Origin: an uncultured Pelagibacteraceae bacterium
GTDB taxonomy: Bacteria; Pseudomonadota; Alphaproteobacteria; Pelagibacterales; Pelagibacteraceae
Length of the DNA stretch: 64,000 bases
Assembly (NCBI GenBank): GCA_902632515.1
Contig: CACPDA010000002.1
Coordinates: forward strand, 1 to 64,000
Direction: 5' to 3'
The position numbers and the translations under genes were made by a program. Shown here in pieces: positions 62,809 through 64,000 of the stretch. The stretch's first letter is position 1. Each line of letters begins with the position of its first letter. The notes under the pieces are model-generated. The model did no database searches. It was given only the letters and a program-made list of their open reading frames with translations, and had not been told where the DNA came from.

Positions 62809-64000
62809 AAATTTATAAATTTTTTGAATACTTTAAGTATATAATCTAAATCACTTTTTACCATTCCTTGATGACAACCAAGCAATATTCCATTTTTCAT
62901 TACATCATCGGCAACTTCATCACAGTTTAGACATTTTTTGAAAACCCTATTTTTCATTACTGGTTGTTTTAAAATATTTCCAGTAAATATAGTCCGTGTT
63001 TGAATATTATTTTTTTCAAAGAAAATTTGCATCTGTTTTCTATTAAATTTATTATTTTTTTTGATAACCAATGGAAAAGCCAACCACGGAGTCTTTACTT
63101 TATTATATTGTTCGGGTAATTCGAAAAACTCTGGATAACCAGAAAAAAAATTTCTAAGAAATTCAAAATTTTTATTTCTTATTTGTATATTTTTTTTTAA
63201 TTTTTTTATTTGTTCAATAGCAAATGCTGCTGACAATTCTGATGGTAAAAAATTATATCCCAAATCTGAGAAAATATATTTTGCATCATAATCAATACCT
63301 GAGATTTTAATATTAAATCTTTTATTGATACTCTCAGATTCATTAAATGTTGCAGAAGATCTACCCCAACCTCTTAATAATTTTGCTCTTTGATATAACT
63401 TATAATCATTGAAACAAACTATACCTCCAGTACCTGCACCATTTATTATGTGAGATGCATAAAAACTATTAGTTGTAATATCTGAATATTTGCCAGTATT
63501 TTGATTGTTAATTTTATATCCAATTGTATCTGCTGAATCCTCAATAACTTTTAATTTATGTTTTTTTGCAATCTTAAAAATTTTTTTCCAGTCAGCTATG
63601 TTTCCAAGTAAGTTTGGTATCATTACGCCTACAGTTTTTTTGTTAATACATTTTTCTATTTGAGATGGATCAGCAAGAAATTTATTTTTTTCTACACCAA
63701 TAAAATGAGGAATCAATCCAAGTTGATATATGGGAGCTACTGTAGTCGAAAATGTTAGATTAGGTGTAATTATTTCTGAACCTTTTTTAAAATTAAATGC
63801 AGATAATCCTAGTAAGTTCGCTGAAGATCCAGAATTCACCATAAGTCCGTATTTTTTTCCAAATATTTTAGAAACGATTCTTTCTAATTTTTTTACATTT
63901 TTGCCATCAACAAGTGAGAGACTATCATTTTTTAAAACATTAATGACTGCATTAATCTCTTTATTATCGTATACAGCTTTTCCATAATAAATTTTTTTCA
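62805..64000 (-). CDS. DegT-family sugar-nucleotide enzyme with His at the PLP-lysine site (runs off window)
   Basis: The reading frame is open to the window end. The visible part starts KKIYYGKAVYDNKEI and includes VNSGSSANLLGLSAF, TPNLTFSTTVAP, EDSADTIGYK and SFYASHIINGAG. The frame extends about 53 residues upstream of the internal Met at 63842, and these residues match family N-termini, so that Met is not the start. At the PLP Schiff-base position the residue is His (codon 63450-63452), as in RfbH (E1) and ColD dehydratases. The Fe-S cysteines of RfbH are not seen. A ColD-like 3-dehydratase role is plausible. An ATG may begin at 64001. Confidence 0.8.
   Translation of the reverse strand, partial: KKIYYGKAVYDNKEINAVINVLKNDSLSLVDGKNVKKLERIVSKIFGKKYGLMVNSGSSANLLGLSAFNFKKGSEIITPNLTFSTTVAPIYQLGLIPHFIGVEKNKFLADPSQIEKCINKKTVGVMIPNLLGNIADWKKIFKIAKKHKLKVIEDSADTIGYKINNQNTGKYSDITTNSFYASHIINGAGTGGIVCFNDYKLYQRAKLLRGWGRSSATFNESESINKRFNIKISGIDYDAKYIFSDLGYNFLPSELSAAFAIEQIKKLKKNIQIRNKNFEFLRNFFSGYPEFFELPEQYNKVKTPWLAFPLVIKKNNKFNRKQMQIFFEKNNIQTRTIFTGNILKQPVMKNRVFKKCLNCDEVADDVMKNGILLGCHQGMVKSDLDYILKVFKKFINL

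Noticed and set aside
62805..63842. Start of the DegT-family gene at the Met near 63842
   Set aside because: The frame stays open to the window end and the upstream residues (KKIYYGKAVYDNKEI and onward) match family N-termini.
1..64000. CRISPR arrays, insertion sequences, prophage or integrase genes
   Set aside because: No regularly spaced repeats, transposase-like ORFs or att-like duplications were seen on either strand.

Overview
This window comes from a small, AT-rich, very gene-dense alphaproteobacterial genome. It looks like the SAR11 clade (Pelagibacterales). The evidence is the very low GC, near-zero or overlapping gene spacing, a blue-type proteorhodopsin followed by a ferredoxin/ferredoxin reductase pair, the DksA type that lacks most zinc-ligand cysteines, and a GAAC-N7-GAAC SOS box of the alphaproteobacterial type. 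I see no insertion sequences, phage genes or CRISPR arrays.

Regions. 1-8.7 kb: the 5' end of guaA, a TPR protein, an IMP dehydrogenase lacking its CBS domains, rlmE, a glycosyltransferase, pssA-psd (phosphatidylethanolamine synthesis), icd and alaS. 8.7-15 kb: recA and umuDC, each with a recognisable LexA-type box, with a TolC-family protein, a plant-type glycerate kinase, a GFA-domain protein and a SOUL protein between them. 15-19.4 kb: an alginate-lyase-like secreted protein, two glycosyltransferases and an adenine-deaminase-type enzyme. 19.4-25.5 kb: dksA followed by two overlapping tiny membrane-protein ORFs, then GST, ferredoxin reductase, ferredoxin and proteorhodopsin on the other strand, then a propionyl-CoA synthetase and an SMR transporter. 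25.5-37.7 kb: mixed housekeeping genes (dihydroorotase, ygfZ, tRNA-Leu, nadA-nadC, a MazG-like protein, fumC, an AsmA-like protein, uvrD-pepP).

37.7-58.5 kb is one long minus-strand division and cell-wall (dcw) cluster. In transcription order it runs mraZ, ftsZ, rsmH, ftsL, ftsI, a murE-murF fusion, mraY, murD, ftsW, murG, murC, murB, ddl, ftsQ, a drastically shortened ftsA-like gene, lpxC, bamD, ligA. Three features stand out: ftsZ sits at the start next to mraZ rather than after ftsA, murE and murF are one ORF, and the FtsA homologue appears to lack its ATP-binding domains but keeps a possible C-terminal membrane-targeting helix. The mraZ promoter is overlapped by three 10-bp-spaced TGGG boxes.

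58.6-64 kb: RNase P RNA, an N-acetylmuramoyl-L-alanine amidase, mlaA-mlaC, a CAT-anticodon tRNA, then the start of what looks like a surface-polysaccharide region (membrane protein, RmlC-like epimerase, and a DegT-family enzyme with His in place of the PLP lysine) running off the window edge.

The most novel regulatory signal is a 25-bp sequence, identical at 24 positions, found upstream of both the umuDC and the mraZ promoters in the same orientation and at spacings differing by one helical turn. It contains a GANTC site in each copy.
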